From NCBI GenBank assembly GCA_949841465.1, contig CATKZW010000022.1, positions 1-48,835 on the forward strand: a stretch of DNA of 48,835 bases, given 5' to 3'. The translations under genes were made by a program, and so were the position numbers. This stretch comes from an uncultured Oscillospiraceae bacterium. GTDB lineage: Bacteria > Bacillota > Clostridia > Oscillospirales > Oscillospiraceae. Below the pieces are notes generated by a model. That model was given only the letters and a program-made list of their open reading frames with translations. It ran no database searches and was not told where the DNA came from. Positions within the stretch are counted from its first letter, which is position 1, and the number at the start of each line of letters is the position of its first letter. Shown here piece after piece: positions 8,220 to 15,716 of this stretch.

Positions 8220-8248
8220 TTGACAATTTTAATGCAATATTGTATTGT
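8220..8248 (+). promoter_or_regulatory. Promoter of the rightward PTS operon with operator-like motif
   Basis: TTGACA (8220-8225) and TATTGT (8243-8248) are 17 bases apart. The spacer carries TGCAATATT at 8233-8241, within the 8-bp palindrome CAATATTG. The arrangement is nearly identical to the promoter at 2396-2424. Confidence 0.75.
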
Positions 8249-8396
8249 TAGATTTAGCTAAAATATCACATACTAAGCAGGATCAAATTGTGAAGCTCTG
8301 CTGCGGCGCCCGCAAAAGGGTGTCTGCGTGTAAAGCCCTGCGGCAGCGTTCGCGTGAACGGACCGCCGCCATCTGACAAAGAAAGGAGGGGAAAGC
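8249..8396 (+). other. Untranslated leader of the PTS operon
   Basis: About 140 bases between the promoter and the first gene. It has two similar 16-base direct repeats (starting AAGCTCTGCTGCGG and AAGCCCTGCGGCAG) and a small palindrome GTTCGCGTGAAC. No known riboswitch is recognised. A good ribosome binding site (AAAGGAGGGG) precedes the IIB start. Confidence 0.4.
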
Positions 8397-8888
8397 ATGA
8401 GTAATATCGTAATGACACGAGTGGACGCCCGACTGGTCCATGGACAAGTGGCGACCCGCTGGACCAAAGTGCTGGCTGCACAGCAGATTATTGTGGTGGA
8501 TAACAAAACCGCCGCAGATGATTTCCTGACCGAGTTGCTCTATATGGCGGCGCCTCACGGAGTAAAGGTCATCGTTTACACGGAGGAGCAAGCGCTCCAG
8601 AAATGGAGTGAAGACGGCTACGGCACAAGCAATACCATCCTGCTGTTCCAGAACGTGGACACCGCGAAGCGCTCCTATGACGCCGGTATCCGCTATGAGT
8701 CCATCAACATCGGCCAGGTGCCTAAGGCTCCAGGCCGCAAGCAGGCCAACAACACCGTCCATCTCAGCGACACAGAGCTGGACGCGCTCATCAGCCTGAA
8801 CGCTTCGGGCGTCAACGTGTACTTCCACCCGACGCCTGAAGACCGCTCGGTCGCGCTGGACTCTGTGGTCCGCAAGCTGCGAGGCTGA
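8397..8888 (+). CDS. PTS mannose/fructose/sorbose-family IIB component
   Basis: A 163-residue cytoplasmic PTS IIB protein of the mannose-sorbose family, full length. The phosphorylated residue is His15 in the signature RVDARLVHGQV. The rest follows the family (IIVVDN at about 30, FQNVDTA, NIGQVPKAPGRK). IIB takes phosphate from IIA and passes it to the sugar as it crosses the IIC/IID channel. It is the first gene of the rightward operon, with ATG 8397 after AAAGGAGGGG. The other PTS subunits follow at 8951 (IIC-IID) and 11487 (IIA). Confidence 0.95.
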   Translation: MSNIVMTRVDARLVHGQVATRWTKVLAAQQIIVVDNKTAADDFLTELLYMAAPHGVKVIVYTEEQALQKWSEDGYGTSNTILLFQNVDTAKRSYDAGIRYESINIGQVPKAPGRKQANNTVHLSDTELDALISLNASGVNVYFHPTPEDRSVALDSVVRKLRG

Positions 8889-8950
8889 TCAGCATCCCGC
8901 ACCGTACCTCCGTGTATGTAAAAGTAAATCAGAAATAGGGAGGAATAGAC

Positions 8951-10558
8951 ATGCAACTGTCCATTGGAGTTTGTATTCTGGTTGCAGTTTACTATTGGCT
9001 CTGCAACCTTGACCTGGGTAATCTGGGCCGGGCCTTAATGAACCCCACGTTCATCGGCGTCATATTCGGTCTGATTTACGGCGACGTTGTCACCGGCACA
9101 ATCCTGGGTGCCAGCATCAACATCATGTATATCTCTGTGGCGGCAGTAGGCGCGAATATGCCCGCTGACGACTCTCTGGCTGCCTGTGTCGCCATCCCCG
9201 TCGCGCTCACCTCCGGCCTTGATCCCGAGACCGCCGTACTCCTGGCCGTCCCCTTCGGCATCCTGGGGACTTTTATGGACAACCTGCGCCGAATGGTCAA
9301 CGGCGTCTGGAACCGGAAGGCTCTGGTTTATGCTGAGAAGCTGAATTTTAAAGGCCTCACTATCTGCAACACCTTGGGCCCCTGGGCGGTTCAGTTCATC
9401 ATCCGTGTGCCCATCGTCACCGCCATTATGATCGGCGTCAGCACCGGAACCGCCGCCATTATGGACATTATCCCCGCATGGATTATGAACGCCCTATCCG
9501 TTGTGGGCGGCGTGCTGCCCGGATTCGGCCTGGTGCTCTGCGCCACTTTCATTGGCCGGAAAAACCTGTTTCCTTTCTTCATCGCTGGCTTCTTTGTTAT
9601 GAAAATCTCCGGTATGCCCATGCTGGTGGCGACTATGTTCGGTCTGGTTTTCGCCATCATCTATGTCCAACTGGCCTTCCCGAAGAGCGAGGGCGAGGAG
9701 TCCTTCAATCTTGCTGAGCTGTTCGGCAAGGGCCAGGGCTTTGACGGCGCGGTCACCAAGTCCGACTGCCACAAGACCGCCTGGCGCGTGATCCTGTTCC
9801 ACCGCTTTGGCAACAGCCTTGAGGCCATGTACGGCACCGGCGTCGGCCATGCCATGACCCCCGTGCTGCGCAAGCTGTATCAGAACAACGACGAGGAGCT
9901 CTCCGCTGCCCTTCAGCGGCACCTGCTCCCCTACATCTCCGAGATGTCTCTGGGCAACTGCATCATGGGCGCGGCCCTGGCTATGGAAGAGCAGATTGCC
10001 GCAGGCGAGGAGGCCATCACCGGCGAGGACGTAGTCACCCTCAAGTCCTCCCTCATGGGTCCCTTTGCCGGCTTCGGCGACAGCATCCTCTGGACAACCC
10101 TGGCCCCCGTCATCCGCACGGTGTTCCTGCCCTTCGCACTGGGCGGCTCTGTGGTCGCTGGTCTGCTGATGGAGCCCCTGATCCGCCTGGGCTCGTGCAT
10201 CGCCAGCATATTCTCCTTTGACCTGGGCTATAAAATGGGCCGCCGCTCCATCATGGCCCTGCTTAAGGGCGGCTGGATGAAAAAACTGATGACTGGCGGC
10301 GGCGTGCTTGGTATGTTCATGCTGGGCTGTATGGGTTCCAGCTACTGTAAGCTCAACATTGCCCTTGAGATCTCCACGGCCGCTATCGACAAAACATATG
10401 TGATCCAGAGCCTGCTGGATGGGATTATGCCCGGCCTGATCCCCTTCATCCTGCTGCTGGGTACTTACCGCTACTTCTCCAAGGGCGGCAAATATCTGAA
10501 GCTGATCGTCATCATACTGGTCGCGGCCCTGGTCCTGTCTTTCTTCGGGATCGTCTGA
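8951..10558 (+). CDS. PTS mannose/sorbose-family IIC-IID fusion permease
   Basis: A 535-residue membrane protein that joins two subunits normally encoded separately. Residues 1 to about 235 are IIC: hydrophobic helices with the family segment ASINIMYISVAAVGANMP. An acidic/charged linker (about 236-265) leads to IID, with the motif SLMGPFAGFGDSILW at about 365-379 and C-terminal membrane helices. Each half is near the usual length of the separate proteins, so no domain is missing. There is no stop or frameshift at the junction, and AGGGAGG precedes ATG 8951. IIC and IID together form the sugar channel. Sugar specificity cannot be read from the motifs. Confidence 0.92.
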   Translation: MQLSIGVCILVAVYYWLCNLDLGNLGRALMNPTFIGVIFGLIYGDVVTGTILGASINIMYISVAAVGANMPADDSLAACVAIPVALTSGLDPETAVLLAVPFGILGTFMDNLRRMVNGVWNRKALVYAEKLNFKGLTICNTLGPWAVQFIIRVPIVTAIMIGVSTGTAAIMDIIPAWIMNALSVVGGVLPGFGLVLCATFIGRKNLFPFFIAGFFVMKISGMPMLVATMFGLVFAIIYVQLAFPKSEGEESFNLAELFGKGQGFDGAVTKSDCHKTAWRVILFHRFGNSLEAMYGTGVGHAMTPVLRKLYQNNDEELSAALQRHLLPYISEMSLGNCIMGAALAMEEQIAAGEEAITGEDVVTLKSSLMGPFAGFGDSILWTTLAPVIRTVFLPFALGGSVVAGLLMEPLIRLGSCIASIFSFDLGYKMGRRSIMALLKGGWMKKLMTGGGVLGMFMLGCMGSSYCKLNIALEISTAAIDKTYVIQSLLDGIMPGLIPFILLLGTYRYFSKGGKYLKLIVIILVAALVLSFFGIV

Positions 10559-10574
10559 ACAACGCATTTCATTC

Positions 10575-10622
10575 GGGGGCGCTGTCGCGCGGTATAACCA
10601 CCCCGCAGTGCCCCCTATTTTT
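10575..10622 (+). terminator. Intra-operon hairpin followed by T-rich run
   Basis: GGGGGCGCTG (10575-10584) pairs with CAGTGCCCCC (10606-10615) with one G-U pair and is followed by TATTTTTCT. It sits between the permease and aldolase genes and would act as a partial terminator or an RNA-stabilising end, lowering expression of the downstream genes. Confidence 0.6.
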
Positions 10623-10643
10623 CTGAGAAAGGAAGTCCTGTCT

Positions 10644-11474
10644 ATGCTGGTCAATATGACCGACATCCTGCAAAAATCCCGGGCGGGAAAGTACGGCGTG
10701 GTCGCCCCCAATATCTGCAATGAGGACTCTGCCCGCACAGCCATCGAGGCGGCTGTGGAAAACCAGGCCCCGATCATCCTGGACCTGATCTTCAACGCCA
10801 CGCCTGACGTCCCCCTTTTGGCAAAACTGGTCATTGAGATGGCGGAGAAGGCCCCGATACCCGTTGCCCTCAACCTGGATCACGGCGGCACGTTTGAACA
10901 GGCCATTATCGCCATCCGCTCCGGCTTTTCCTCGATTATGGTAGACCGCTCCAGCCTGCCTTACGAAGAAAATGTGGCAGAGGTAGCCCAGCTAGTCAAG
11001 ATCGCTCATGCGGTGGGCGTCAGCGTGGAAGCAGAGCTGGGCCATGTGGGAAGCGGCGAAACCTACGATGCGGACCGGAACGCCGGCCTTACGGATCCGC
11101 GGCAGGCTAGGGAGTACGTGGAGCGGACCGGGGTGGATGCGCTGGCCATCGCCATCGGCACGGCCCATGGGAAATACGTGGGAACCCCTCATCTTAATTT
11201 CGACCTGCTCCACGCCATCTACGACGAGGTGGATGTTCCCCTGGTCCTGCACGGCGGCTCTGGCTCCGGTGATGAAAATCTGGCCCGGGCCACCCGCGAG
11301 GGCATCACTAAAGTCAACATCGGCACCGATCTGTTCCAGGCTGGCATCGACAATCTAGTGGCTCACCATGGCGAGCTCAAGCGAGCACACCTGGGGTATT
11401 CCCTGCTCAGCGAAGGCTATAAAGCCAAACTGACCCATTACATGAAGCTGTTCAACCAGTGCGGAAAGGCATAA
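10644..11474 (+). CDS. Class II ketose-bisphosphate aldolase (second copy)
   Basis: A 276-residue class II aldolase. Catalytic Asp79 and zinc ligands His80 (NLDHGG), His175 (GTAHG) and His203 (LHGGSG) are all present. It is a clear relative of the aldolase at 4354 (shared SVEAE, GVDALAIA and GTPHL segments) but differs in the active-site loop after the second zinc ligand and in its C-terminus, so substrate or role may differ. ATG 10644 is chosen, preceded by GAAAGGAAG; an upstream in-frame start at 10608 lies in the terminator hairpin. IIA follows 12 bases downstream. It probably cleaves the phosphorylated ketose made by this PTS and an SDR. Confidence 0.9.
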   Translation: MLVNMTDILQKSRAGKYGVVAPNICNEDSARTAIEAAVENQAPIILDLIFNATPDVPLLAKLVIEMAEKAPIPVALNLDHGGTFEQAIIAIRSGFSSIMVDRSSLPYEENVAEVAQLVKIAHAVGVSVEAELGHVGSGETYDADRNAGLTDPRQAREYVERTGVDALAIAIGTAHGKYVGTPHLNFDLLHAIYDEVDVPLVLHGGSGSGDENLARATREGITKVNIGTDLFQAGIDNLVAHHGELKRAHLGYSLLSEGYKAKLTHYMKLFNQCGKA

Positions 11475-11486
11475 GGAGGCATTTCG

Positions 11487-11903
11487 ATGGAGCAAAACAT
11501 CCCGGCAGTCCTGGTCATCTCCCACGGATTTGTCTGTCAGGCCCTCATCGACTCCACGAAAATGATTTTCGGGGACGCTGAACGCGTGGAGGCTCTCCCG
11601 CTGGAAGAGGGCATGGACCCAGACGCCTATGAGGCCGCGCTCAGTGCGCTCGTGGACAAGTATGACGGCAACGTGTTCGTGTGCGTGGATATTATGGGGG
11701 GCACTCCGTTCAAAACCCTGGCAAAGGTCGCCAAGACCCGCCGCATTTCCGCCGTGTCTGGCATCAGCGTCCCTATGCTGATCGAGGTTCTTTCCAATCG
11801 GGAAGAGTGCCGCGGCGACGAGCTTGCCGCCCTTGTCGCGGCAAATTGTGCCGAAATGAGCCCTGATCTCACCGAATTTATGAAGAAAGTCTACCATATG
11901 TAA
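11487..11903 (+). CDS. PTS mannose-family IIA component
   Basis: A 138-residue IIA protein of the mannose/sorbose family. The phosphoacceptor is His13 in VISHGF, and the conserved GGTPFK motif lies at about residues 71-76. It is a free-standing IIA (in E. coli ManX it is fused to IIB). It receives phosphate from HPr, which is encoded further along at 13568. ATG 11487 follows AAGGAGG. Placing IIA after an aldolase rather than next to IIB is less common but does not affect function. Confidence 0.93.
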   Translation: MEQNIPAVLVISHGFVCQALIDSTKMIFGDAERVEALPLEEGMDPDAYEAALSALVDKYDGNVFVCVDIMGGTPFKTLAKVAKTRRISAVSGISVPMLIEVLSNREECRGDELAALVAANCAEMSPDLTEFMKKVYHM

Positions 11904-11927
11904 CTACCAAAGGACGGGATATAATTT

Positions 11928-12689
11928 ATGGACCTACAGCTGAAAGGAAAAACAGCCATTGTAACGGGCGGCGGCCGGGGCATCGGAAAAGGCTGCGTCA
12001 CGGCGCTGGCCGAGGAGGGCTGCAATATCGTGGTGGCCGATCTGACCCATGACGATGAAACCCTCACCTTTATCCAAGGCCTGAGCCAGCGTACCGGAAC
12101 CATTCTGGTTCCGGCAGAGGGCGACGTGAGCCAGGAGGATGCCGTAAAGCAGATCTTCCAGACCGCGCTGGACCGGTTTGGCTTCGTGGATATTCTGGTC
12201 AATAACGCCGGCCGCGGCGCGATCCGCAAGCCCTTTCATGAGCTGACAACTGAGGATTGGCGCTCTGTGCAGGAGATCACCCTCAACAGCCAGTTTTTCA
12301 TGAGCCGGACCTTTGTCCAGCTGTGCAGAGAGCGGGAGCGGGCGGGAGCAATTGTAAATGTGCTCTCCAAATCGGCGTTCACCACAAACAGCAAGGACAA
12401 TACATCGTACATCTGCGCAAAATCCGGGGCCTATGGCCTAACCAAGGGGATTGCCAACGAAATGGCTCCGTATCAGATCCGTGTAAACGGTGTCATTCCC
12501 GGCTATGTCCAGACTGAGCGCACCTATCCGAACGGCGAGCCGCGCACCGAGCGGATGCGCCAGCTGCTGCCCACCGGCGCCTTCACGACCCCAATCGAAA
12601 TCGGACGCGTTGTGGCGTTCCTGGCCTCTGACTGCGCAAGCCAGATTATTGGCGCGGCCATTGACTGCAGCGGCGGTACTATGTTGTAA
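11928..12689 (+). CDS. Short-chain dehydrogenase/reductase (second copy)
   Basis: A 253-residue classical SDR with TGGGRGIG at residues 13-20, NNAG at 92-95, and catalytic Ser147 (VLSKSA), Tyr161 and Lys165 (YICAK). The C-terminal end GAAIDCSGGTML is the usual SDR tail. It is homologous to the SDR at 7306 but clearly diverged. It lies 24 bases after IIA and ends the first rightward unit; a separate promoter for the next gene begins just downstream. Likely a sugar, sugar-phosphate or polyol dehydrogenase of this pathway. Confidence 0.92.
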   Translation: MDLQLKGKTAIVTGGGRGIGKGCVTALAEEGCNIVVADLTHDDETLTFIQGLSQRTGTILVPAEGDVSQEDAVKQIFQTALDRFGFVDILVNNAGRGAIRKPFHELTTEDWRSVQEITLNSQFFMSRTFVQLCRERERAGAIVNVLSKSAFTTNSKDNTSYICAKSGAYGLTKGIANEMAPYQIRVNGVIPGYVQTERTYPNGEPRTERMRQLLPTGAFTTPIEIGRVVAFLASDCASQIIGAAIDCSGGTML

Positions 12690-12700
12690 GGGCACATGGG

Positions 12701-12784
12701 AAAAGTTGAATGTTTTTTGTCAAGCTCTGGTTGTCAATCATAGGGGAACCGTGTTAATATAGCGAGTGAAAATGTTCAACTTTT
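12701..12784. promoter_or_regulatory. Promoter bracketed by an inverted repeat (probable GntR operator pair)
   Basis: AAAAGTTGAATGTTTT (12701-12716) and, on the opposite strand, AAAAGTTGAACATTTT (12784-12769) match at 14 of 16 positions and face each other about 50 bases apart. Between them TTGTCA (12731-12736) and TAATAT (12755-12760), 18 bases apart, form a plausible promoter. The arrangement suggests autoregulation of the GntR gene at 12803, perhaps by DNA looping. Confidence 0.55.
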
Positions 12785-12802
12785 ATCAGGGTGGTGTTCA
12801 CA

Positions 12803-13522
12803 ATGAAGTTAAATTCCACAGTGCCCCTCTATTATCAAATCGTAACGGATATTAAGCAGCAGATTCACAACGGGATTCTCAAGCCCGGCCATAAGCTGCC
12901 GGCGGAGAGCACCTTGTGCCAGACGTATCAGGTCAGCCGTGTGACCGTCCGCAATGCGCTGGAGGAACTGTGCTCCATGGGCATTGTCAAGCGGGAGCCC
13001 AACAAGGGACATTTCGTGGCAAAGATCAAAAACCGCCAGATGGTCAACAGCCGGAGTATGTACGAGGCAATCGTGGCTTCCGGGCGGGTTCCCTCCTCCC
13101 GGATCATCACAATGAACACCCAACCCGCCACCGCCGCCCAGGCGCATCTTTTCGACGTTTCCCTCAACGCCCCTGTGGTCATAATTTACCGGGTGCGCTT
13201 TGCCGACAGCACGCCGGTATCCTTAGAGCATATCTATCTGCCGGAGGAACTCTTCCCCGGCATCAATCCATGGGATCTGGAGCACCAGTCCCTAGTCCGT
13301 ATCATGCAGGAACAATTTCACGTGGATATCGCATACTCCAATCAGACCTTGACCCCGACCGTCCCATCCAAGCGGCAGATGGAACTGCTGCACCTGACCA
13401 GCAAAAGGCCGTTGGTCGCCGTAAGCAGCAGCATTGTCAACACTGAGGGCCGGGTCGTCAAGTATACGGAATCCCTTCAGGTAACCGATGTGATGGAGTA
13501 TACGTTCACTTGGAACGGATGA
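12803..13522 (+). CDS. GntR-family transcriptional regulator with UTRA domain (second copy)
   Basis: A 239-residue regulator. The winged-helix domain (about residues 5-72) has the family opening VPLYYQIVTDIKQQI, the motif LPAESTLCQTY and the recognition helix region VSRVTVRNALEEL. The UTRA effector domain follows (YRVRFADSTPVSLEHIYLP). ATG 12803 is preceded by GGGTGGTG. It heads a separate unit with HPr, Enzyme I and a hydroxyacid dehydrogenase. The flanking inverted repeat at 12701-12784 is its likely operator. It is related to the regulator at 3581 but the recognition helices differ, so the two may bind different motifs. Confidence 0.92.
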   Translation: MKLNSTVPLYYQIVTDIKQQIHNGILKPGHKLPAESTLCQTYQVSRVTVRNALEELCSMGIVKREPNKGHFVAKIKNRQMVNSRSMYEAIVASGRVPSSRIITMNTQPATAAQAHLFDVSLNAPVVIIYRVRFADSTPVSLEHIYLPEELFPGINPWDLEHQSLVRIMQEQFHVDIAYSNQTLTPTVPSKRQMELLHLTSKRPLVAVSSSIVNTEGRVVKYTESLQVTDVMEYTFTWNG

Positions 13523-13567
13523 GGCCGCGCCCTATCATGTGCCCGGCCCGAGCAGGAGGTAATAACT

Positions 13568-13828
13568 TTGGTAAAAGCACAAGTTCAAGTGGTCAACAAG
13601 ACTGGGCTGCACGCACGGCCTGCTTCCAATCTTGCCGGATTGGCAAAAAAATACAAGAGCAGGATCACCCTCTTTCATGACGATAAGAGCGGCGATGCAA
13701 AAAGCATTATTCGTATTCTCACCCTTGACCTGAACATGGGCAGCCAGATTTCCGTCCAGGCGGAGGGGGAGGATGAGCAGGAGGCCCTGGAAGCCGTCGT
13801 GCACTTCATTTCCAGCCTCACCGAATGA
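13568..13828 (+). CDS. Phosphocarrier protein HPr
   Basis: An 86-residue HPr, the usual length. His15 in TGLHARPA is the phosphoacceptor from Enzyme I. Ser46 in DAKSII is retained, the site used by HPr kinase in Firmicutes, but the residues after it (IRILTLDL) differ from the common MGVMSLG stretch. It starts at TTG 13568 with AGGAGG eight bases upstream. Enzyme I follows 16 bases later. HPr passes phosphate to IIA of this locus. A separate general HPr elsewhere in the genome is likely but cannot be seen here. Confidence 0.93.
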   Translation: MVKAQVQVVNKTGLHARPASNLAGLAKKYKSRITLFHDDKSGDAKSIIRILTLDLNMGSQISVQAEGEDEQEALEAVVHFISSLTE

Positions 13829-13844
13829 GGAGGAGACACCGCTC

Positions 13845-15572
13845 ATGAGATTTGAGTGCAAAGGCATCCCTGTATCCGAAGGCATATCCATTGCCAGGGT
13901 GATCGTCCTCCGCCAAGCAGAGATCCCCCTTTGCCCGGATGCCATTCCTGAGGACAAGGTTGAGGCTGAGCTGAAGCGTTTTGCGGATGCCCTAGCGGCG
14001 GCGCGGGAACAAATCGAGGCGCTTTCCCAGTCTGCTGCGCAACGGCTGGGCGCGGAGCAGGCCGAGATTTTTTCCGCTCACCTTTCCGTTCTGGAAGACC
14101 CGGTGCTGGAGGAGGCCGTCCGAACCAGGATCATTGACGAACACCGCAATGCGCTCTATGCCATCGCGGACGGCACGGCTGAAATCGCCGCTCTGTTCCA
14201 AGAACTCCGGGACCCCTACCTCAGGGAGCGGGCGGCGGATATCCAGGACGTGGGCCGCCACATCCTGGAAAATGCGGCGGGCGTACAGCGGGTCAATCTG
14301 AGCCACCTGCCTGAGGACTGCATTATAGTCGCCAGGGAGCTGACCCCTTCGGAAACTGTCACGATGGATTTTGAGCACGCCCTGGGCTTCATCACTGAAT
14401 TGGGGGGACGGACCTCTCACACCGCGATTCTTGCCCGCAGCCTGGAAATTCCCGCAGTTGTCGGAGCCGCCGGTATTCTGGAACAGGTGTCCGGCGGAGA
14501 ATGTGCCATTCTGGACGCCTTGACCGGCAGCATTGTAATTGCCCCCACCGCCGATGAGATCCAACGCTTCGAGAAAAAGCGGGGAGATTTTCTGCGTGAG
14601 CGGGAGGCTCTGAGTGCCCTTCGTGAACAACCTGCGCAGACCAGGGACGGAAAACGCTTCGAGTTGTGCGCCAATATCAGCGGCCCCGGCGACCTAGCCG
14701 GGGCGGTCAGGCACGGCGCCCAGGGCGTCGGCCTGTACCGCACGGAATTTTTGTACATGAACAATACCCAGTTCCCCGCCGAGGAGGAACAGTTTGAGGC
14801 CTATCGGGCAGTTGCCGCAGAGATGGGAACCGGACGTCCGGTTATCATTCGCACGCTGGACATCGGCGGCGACAAGGCCCTGCCCTATTATGCCTTTGAG
14901 CCGGAGGAAAATCCTTTCCTGGGCTGGCGGGCCATCCGTATGTGCCTGGACTGCGAGGATGTGTTCAAAACTCAGCTGAGGGCAATCCTCAGGGCAAGTG
15001 TGTTTGGAACCCTGAGGATCATGTATCCCATGATTATTTCTCTGGAGGAGCTGCTGGCCGCCAACCGGCTTCTGGAGCGCTGCAAGGAAGAATTACGGGC
15101 GGAAGGCACTCCCTTTCAGGAGGATATCGAGGTTGGGATCATGGTGGAAACCCCTGCCGCGGTCATGATGGCGGATATTCTGGCCCAGCACGTGGATTTC
15201 TTTTCGATTGGCACAAATGATTTGACCCAGTACACGCTGGCTGTGGACCGTGGAAACTCCCGCATTGCCAACAGATACGACCCGCTGCATCCAGCGGTTC
15301 TCCGCGCGATTAAGCGCGTCATCGATGCTTCCCACGCTGCGGGCAAGTGGACCGGTATGTGCGGCGAATTCGCGGGTGACCCGCGCGTGACCGCGCTTCT
15401 GGCGGGCATGGATCTGGATGAGTTCAGCATGACCGCAGCTTCGATCCCCTATGTCAAAAAGCAGCTGCGGAAATTGGATTTTTACGAGGCGCAGTTACTT
15501 GCGGATCGCGCACTCAAGGCATCCACGTCGGCCGAGGTGCTGGAAATCGTCGCCGGACGGGACGATACTTGA
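13845..15572 (+). CDS. ptsI: PTS Enzyme I (phosphoenolpyruvate-protein phosphotransferase)
   Basis: A 575-residue Enzyme I, full length. His192 in GGRTSHTAIL is the phosphohistidine (E. coli His189). The C-terminal PEP-binding barrel has YRTEFLYM, the metal-binding FFSIGTNDLTQYTLAVDR and the active-site Cys in GMCGEFAGD. Enzyme I takes phosphate from phosphoenolpyruvate and gives it to HPr. ATG 13845 is preferred; the longer frame from 13773 overlaps HPr in another frame and adds no homologous sequence. AGGAGGAG precedes this start. With HPr, IIA, IIB and IIC-IID nearby, the whole relay is encoded at one locus. The gene symbol denotes the family; this may be a second copy. Confidence 0.95.
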   Translation: MRFECKGIPVSEGISIARVIVLRQAEIPLCPDAIPEDKVEAELKRFADALAAAREQIEALSQSAAQRLGAEQAEIFSAHLSVLEDPVLEEAVRTRIIDEHRNALYAIADGTAEIAALFQELRDPYLRERAADIQDVGRHILENAAGVQRVNLSHLPEDCIIVARELTPSETVTMDFEHALGFITELGGRTSHTAILARSLEIPAVVGAAGILEQVSGGECAILDALTGSIVIAPTADEIQRFEKKRGDFLREREALSALREQPAQTRDGKRFELCANISGPGDLAGAVRHGAQGVGLYRTEFLYMNNTQFPAEEEQFEAYRAVAAEMGTGRPVIIRTLDIGGDKALPYYAFEPEENPFLGWRAIRMCLDCEDVFKTQLRAILRASVFGTLRIMYPMIISLEELLAANRLLERCKEELRAEGTPFQEDIEVGIMVETPAAVMMADILAQHVDFFSIGTNDLTQYTLAVDRGNSRIANRYDPLHPAVLRAIKRVIDASHAAGKWTGMCGEFAGDPRVTALLAGMDLDEFSMTAASIPYVKKQLRKLDFYEAQLLADRALKASTSAEVLEIVAGRDDT

Positions 15573-15663
15573 AGGGGCTGTGACCAGAACCTTTCAAGAA
15601 CCATCTGTGTGGTAGGAGCCGCCAACCGATCCACAGCATCCCTTACAGTGTAGCACAGCCCTT
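15572..15663 (+). other. Possible structured RNA between Enzyme I and the hydroxyacid dehydrogenase gene
   Basis: AAGGGGCTGTG (15572-15582) can pair with CACAGCCCTT (15654-15663) with one bulged G, closing a 70-base interior. Inside, CTGTGTGG (15605-15612) can pair with CCACAG (15631-15636). The ribosome binding site for 15717 lies downstream. It may be a processing or attenuation structure; no known family is recognised. Confidence 0.35.
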
Positions 15664-15716
15664 GGAGAGGGGCTTTAATAACTACTACTCTATAATGCAA
15701 GGAGCATTTGTAGATT

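Noticed and set aside
9494..10873. A 459-residue minus-strand open frame
   Set aside because: Shadow of the IIC-IID gene and the aldolase; composition is His/Gln/Gly-rich with no domain.
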